64,000 nucleotides of DNA, taken from NCBI GenBank assembly GCA_029255685.2, contig CM055318.2, forward strand, positions 1,431,001 to 1,495,000, written 5' to 3'. Both the position numbers and the translations under genes were made by a program. Of the stretch, positions 59,556 to 64,000 are shown piece by piece (the first letter of the stretch is position 1; the number at the start of each line of letters is the position of its first letter). The notes beneath the pieces are model-generated. The model worked only from the letters and a program-made list of their open reading frames with translations. It made no database searches and was not told the DNA's origin. This DNA is from Silene conica. Taxonomy: Eukaryota; Streptophyta; Magnoliopsida; Caryophyllales; Caryophyllaceae.

Positions 59556-59742
59556 TACATTATTATAATAATAGATTTTATATATTGTCAATTTACCAGA
59601 TCAATGATACCACTTTATAGTGTAAGACCTCACGGGACCCTGGATACGTGATAGAAAAACTGGAAGAAAAATAAGCATGACACTGTACTGCCTTCCGATT
59701 GGCTCAAATTATAATACTTAGTGTAATACACGACACAAATTT

Positions 59743-60720
59743 TGAGGAGCAACGAATGACATTTGAGGTAGCTTTGTCAAATGTAATAAACTGTGCGTCT
59801 GATTTACGAACATTTTTGTTCCGGGATCTGTGAAATCCCGAAAACGTATATTATAAACTCCATTTCAGTCGTTCGAGAGGGTCGTGTTTCAATTTCTCAT
59901 GATTTTACCACGTGACTAGGGTCGTTTTAGAAGTTACCTTATTCAATTTCAACACCAAGTAATAAGTATTAAACGAATTTCAAGGATTATCCGATTTTCG
60001 TCCGATTATGGTTTATCGCACACCAACAGCCTCAAATGTTATCCATTTACGGACATTTTTTCTAAAATTCCGGGAACGATACTCTATTTTCAGCCGTTCG
60101 GGATGCTTCATCGGGCTGTGTTTTAATTTCTTCCTAGTTTTTTTACCAGGGTGACCAGGGTCGTTTCAGAAGTTACGTTATTCAATTTCATCACTAAATA
60201 ACAAGTTACATTATTCAATTTCATCATTAAACTAATTTCAAGGATAAGCCGATTTTACTTCGATTACGATTTATCGCTCACCGGGGGCCTCAAATGACAT
60301 CCGTTGCTCCGCAAAATTTGTCGGGAAGCTTTGTCTGATATAATAAACTCGTCGTGTGATTTACGGACATTTTTGTTCCGGGACATGAAATCCCGAAAAT
60401 GTGTATTACGAAGTATTAATTCCATTTTCAGCTGTTCGGGAGGTTTTACAGAATCGTGCCTCAATTTCTCCTTATTTTTTTAACACGTGACCAGGGTCGT
60501 TTCAAAAGTTACCTTATCCAATTTCGGCACCAAATAACATGTATTAAACTAATTTCAAGGATTATCCGATTGTGGTTTATTGCACACCGACAACCTCAAA
60601 TGTCATCCGTTGCTCAGCAAAATTTGTGAGGAAGCTTTGTCTGATGTTATAAACCATCCTGTGTAATTTACGGACATTTTATTCCGGAACCCTGAAATAC
60701 CGGAAACGTGTATTATACCC
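59743..60720. repeat. Degenerate satellite-like array, about 310-bp unit
   Basis: The marker 'tttacggacatttttgttcc' (with variants) occurs at 59803, 60045, 60359 and 60667. Other shared motifs are 'gtgaccagggtcgtttc', 'ttatccaatttcggcacca' -like and 'cacaccgacaacctcaaatg'. Spacing is 242, 314 and 308 bp. The array ends about 140 bp beyond the AGO7 stop codon. Confidence 0.8.
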
Positions 60721-60855
60721 TTCGTCTTCATCCGTTCCACTCATGTAAAACAATTGGTCAAGAAAATGGAATGAACAATATGTAAATTTTTCAAAACAAC
60801 AATGAACGAATGCAACAAGGGACTAATTCAAGAATTAGTATAAAAATCTACAAAC

Positions 60856-63822
60856 TCAGCAATAAAACATTAGACTCTTTACATTCTCACTAATCTTAGG
60901 CAGAGGAGTCGTCTTTGGCGGACCAACTCGCGAAATTCTGGTCGAACCATCCTTTTCCGACTTGTCAAGGTACAGTCGACCTCGATATGCAGCAAGATGG
61001 GCATAATAAGCCGGGGGAACGATCGAGATCGGCTTGGTGCACCTAACAAAAGTGAAGCATAAGCTATAAACCAGGTTTTGGAACTCATCTGAACTAAACT
61101 TGCTTTCATCCCATAACACATGGTAATGTGCAGGCCGCGACGTTCCCTTCACACCCAAATGGCTACAAAGATAGAAGTCGAATTCCCGTGGGTGCGTTAT
61201 CACCGTGTCAACGACTGTACCGGGGGAAACATTCTCGTTACAGAATTGCAGACAACTCGGGTCATTCTCGTCCGGGAACAATCTTGTATGGTGTCGTTTC
61301 TGAACAACGGAAAATGTGATCAGTGGTTTATAATCAGGAAATTTATTACATCCTGTTCTTAGTGACTGCAATTCCTCCTTCAAGACTTTGTAGTACTGAG
61401 TCTCGCTAACACCATCTCGGAAAAAGATGATTCTACTCGGAAATTTCTCAACTTCTTGGTGAAATTCTGTCAGGATTTCAGAAACCATTTCCCCGAGATT
61501 TTCAATGATTTCTTCGCGGTGGGTTTGAGACCGGATTCTTGAGACGTACTTATTTGCTGATGGCCAGTTTAGGGTTCCGACAACAGCTGCAACACTCGGG
61601 CTAGAATCGTCGAGTGGGTGAGGGTGAGTAACATCAGCTCCCATGAAGATTATCGCTTCATCGGGTGTTAGAAGACGGGGTATTTGAGACGGAAGCGAGT
61701 TGAATAATGAAACGGTGGACCCACCAACTTTGGCATTGATCTTGAGAGCCATATTTGCCAAGAACACGGAATTTAGCTTTTCGAGGTTTGTGTATAAGCA
61801 ACATTGGCTCAGAACCCCAACTCGGGTCTCGGCAATTCTCTTCAAATCACCGTACCCTTTATGTTTTTTCTCCATTATGCATATAAGAAGTTGGAGCTTG
61901 TTCGATGATGCTCTTTTGATCTTACAGAGCTTATTTTCCAGCGAGGTGACGTTGTCGAGGACGTGAATGGGTTCAAATTGCACGGGAATGCAGGTGCGTT
62001 TGTTAAGGAAAATGCCCAATTGCTCGCACTTCGAGGAAAGTTGGGTAATGAATTTCGGAATATGAGATTTTTGAGCATGGTTTCCTCCGAAACTAATCAA
62101 TGCCCATTTCTCGATCCTTGTTCCTTCAACTACGTGACCGCCTAAAAGACTCCATTGGTGATCATTACGGGATGGAAGAACGTCCCTTACAAATCCTCCA
62201 TCACCGAGCTTTAACTTTGGAGGTAAAAGAATTCTCCCATTCAATCGTGTCATTTCTCGAGATATTTGTAGCTTAAACTCTTCCCCTTGATTGCCACTGG
62301 AAAAATAAAACAAAGTAGATTATATTGCAACAAATAGTTAATGAAGCGCGAGATAGGATGTAACAATTATCGACTCCTAATCGTTACTAGAGCTGGCAAA
62401 TAATGACACGACACGAAAACACGAACGAAATTAGCAGATTTGGGTTGAGGCTTAATGACCCATTTATGTAAGTGGGTCGACACGAACACGACACAAAATT
62501 TAATTGGGTCGGATTTGGGTTGGAGGGTTCGTGACCCGTTTCCATGTGACACGAACCCGAACCCGACACGACCCGATCTGTTTGCCAGGCCTAATCGTTA
62601 CTCTTGCTGATGCAAGGATGAAATACATACCTTGTTGGTCCAACTGGTCCATTCATGACCTCATTGATGATTTCTCTTCGTTCTCGAGGTCGTTGGCTTC
62701 CCATCTTCATTATTCTCGCGGTTTGATCATCCGAGAGTTTACCAAGAAACTTTTGCCCCTCACAAATCATGCAAAGCTCCATGGGAAGGTAACACGGTTT
62801 ACTCCGACTTATCTGTATACAAGGAAGATTCCGATATTCTATCTCATAATCATACTGATCTTTGAAATAATCGACAAGCTTCAATCGTGTTCCGTCCCTG
62901 TCTTCAAACCAGAGTTTCTCAGTGATTTCCTCAGTCAAGCTAGAAAAGCGGTATCTCTGAACCGTATCTCTATGACTAACAAACAGCCTAATGTTCTTCA
63001 ACTCCTTCTCGACTGCAATTCTCTCTTTTGTCGACAACCCTCGATCTTTTCTTTGAGGAAGATCGTGTAAAACCCTAATCCGCTTTTGCAAATAGGGTAT
63101 GACACCGATACTCTCGTGAAAGGCAGTGACCGAGAAGTCAACATTTAAAGCCAAACCTTGTTGTGTTGGCCTAAGACTTTGAAAGAACCCTCTTAAACCA
63201 ATAGCACCTCCACCTATTTCCTTCGCGCCTCCCATTGATGTCGAATACAACGATCTCCCCGAAGCAAAACATTTCTCATTCGGGTTTTCCCTCAAAACAA
63301 CATCCAAACCATGGAGATACTCTTGCGGAAGCGGGACCCACTCATCTCCGGATCCGTCTCTGCTCAAATACTTGCCCAACTCATTTCCATCTAATTTCGA
63401 CACAAGATTAACATTGACCCGAAAAACCTTTTCCGGACACGGTTTGATCCCCGGGATAGCCGGGAGACCGACAAAGAACTCAAGCCTATGGCCCTTGAAT
63501 TCAACAGAACTATACAAATTCTTTCGACCATCGAAAGCAGGACAAGAACCAGACAGCAAAGTTGAGTTCTCCTCAACTAACTTCCTCTTAAGTACTCTAG
63601 CTACTTCCTTAGAAGGGCATGGAGAAATATCGACATTATAGTGGTAAATCGGCTGCAATGTCTCGACTTTTACTCGGAAATGATTCGCAATAAGAGATAC
63701 AACCTGACCTTCCACTCCTCCACAGTCTGGTCTCTTTGCAACAACTAATTCCTCAATTTTAGCATCAACACTAGAACTCTTAATGCTTAATGTCTTAAGC
63801 TGTTGCTTAACCTCTTCATTAA
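60856..63822 (-). CDS. AGO7: ARGONAUTE 7, all but the first exon
   Basis: Exons 63822-62631 and 62296-60856 encode about 876 residues; the family is near 990 aa, and the missing N-terminal exon lies beyond the window. AGO7 binds miR390 and cuts or marks TAS3 RNA, giving tasiRNAs against ARF3/ARF4 that set leaf polarity and phase change. The N domain starts VVAKRPDCGGVEGQ; PAZ includes FHESIGVIPYLQKR and PCYLPMELCMICEGQKFLG; PIWI has MEKKHKGYGDLKR. The slicer residues are visible: Asp in FMGADVTHPHP, Asp in IFFRDGVSE, His in YYAHLAAYRGR. The protein ends LMFYC, as AGO7 does. The residues before the AKRP block fit an acceptor at 63823-63824 after a pyrimidine-poor stretch, so that start has some doubt. 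The 334-bp intron holds a hAT-type element. Confidence 0.95.
62388..62593. mobile_element. hAT-type TIR element in AGO7 intron
   Basis: 206 bp with ends TAGAGCTGGCAAA / TAGGCCTGGCAAA (complement) and a perfect 8-bp duplication ATCGTTAC (62380-62387, 62594-62601). The interior is built from ACACGAAC and GGGTCG-type degenerate repeats. The clearest member of the group with 21959 and 58258. Confidence 0.85.
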
Positions 63823-63824
63823 CT

Positions 63825-64000
63825 GTTTTAATTAAGACATTTGCATTAATTAGTATAATCAACGACAACATTACCCCATTGCCTCAGTTTATAACGGGGT
63901 TTGAATACACGAAGCCTTGTCCTTGTGTTAGGAACACAAAGAGCCTGTTTCCCACATTTGCATTAGTATTAGGAAAATTTAACAAATATAATCTCAACTA
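63825..64000 (-). other. AGO7 intron 1, part
   Basis: No coding signal on the minus strand. It precedes the acceptor at 63823, so it is read as the 3' part of the first intron. Confidence 0.5.

Overview
The window is nuclear DNA of a flowering plant. The genes are intron-rich with GT-AG introns, intergenic DNA is AT-rich, and the repeats are typical plant families (Stowaway and Tourist MITEs, hAT and Mutator MITEs, Helitrons, tRNA-derived SINEs, a miniature LTR element). The plant-only genes AGO7, DUF863 and a CW14-like DUF1336 gene confirm this. It looks like a eudicot. Caryophyllales is a guess from repeat style and I cannot settle it.

Seven protein genes can be modelled exon by exon. In order: two tandem minus-strand DUF863 paralogues (2936-6255 and 10652-14227, each with a 5'UTR exon far upstream); eIF5A on plus (22913-25120, 5 exons, 160 aa); a myristoylated CW14/EDR2-like DUF1336 protein on minus (26828-29941); a DHHC protein S-acyltransferase of the Arabidopsis PAT21/PAT22 type on plus (45267-50868, 10 exons, 594 aa); a single-exon multipass membrane protein on plus (54769-55824, 351 aa); and ARGONAUTE7 on minus (60856-63822), whose first exon lies beyond the right edge. 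From memory, the order DUF863 - eIF5A - PAT22 - membrane protein - AGO7 matches Arabidopsis At1g69360, 69410, 69420, 69430 and 69440, so this is a conserved block swollen by transposons.

Much of the rest is recognisable mobile DNA, often nested, with clean target-site duplications. Examples are a Helitron inside a Stowaway MITE, a TIR element inside another TIR element (the empty site is visible in a second copy), a deleted LINE inside a tandem duplication, a SINE trimer, five copies of a roughly 290-bp TRIM-like element, and hAT MITEs filled with degenerate GGGTC repeats. About 14 kb (30.6-45.2 kb) has no recognisable gene.

The most striking observation is in the acyltransferase gene. A 311-bp solo LTR sits inside the last coding exon, flanked by the 5-bp target duplication GGTAA. 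The left duplication supplies a GT donor. The LTR's terminal CA plus the first G of the right duplication supplies a CAG acceptor. Removing exactly that stretch restores the pre-insertion reading frame. This looks like an intron born from a transposon insertion. A related solo LTR lies in sense orientation just upstream of a 3' splice site in the DUF1336 gene.
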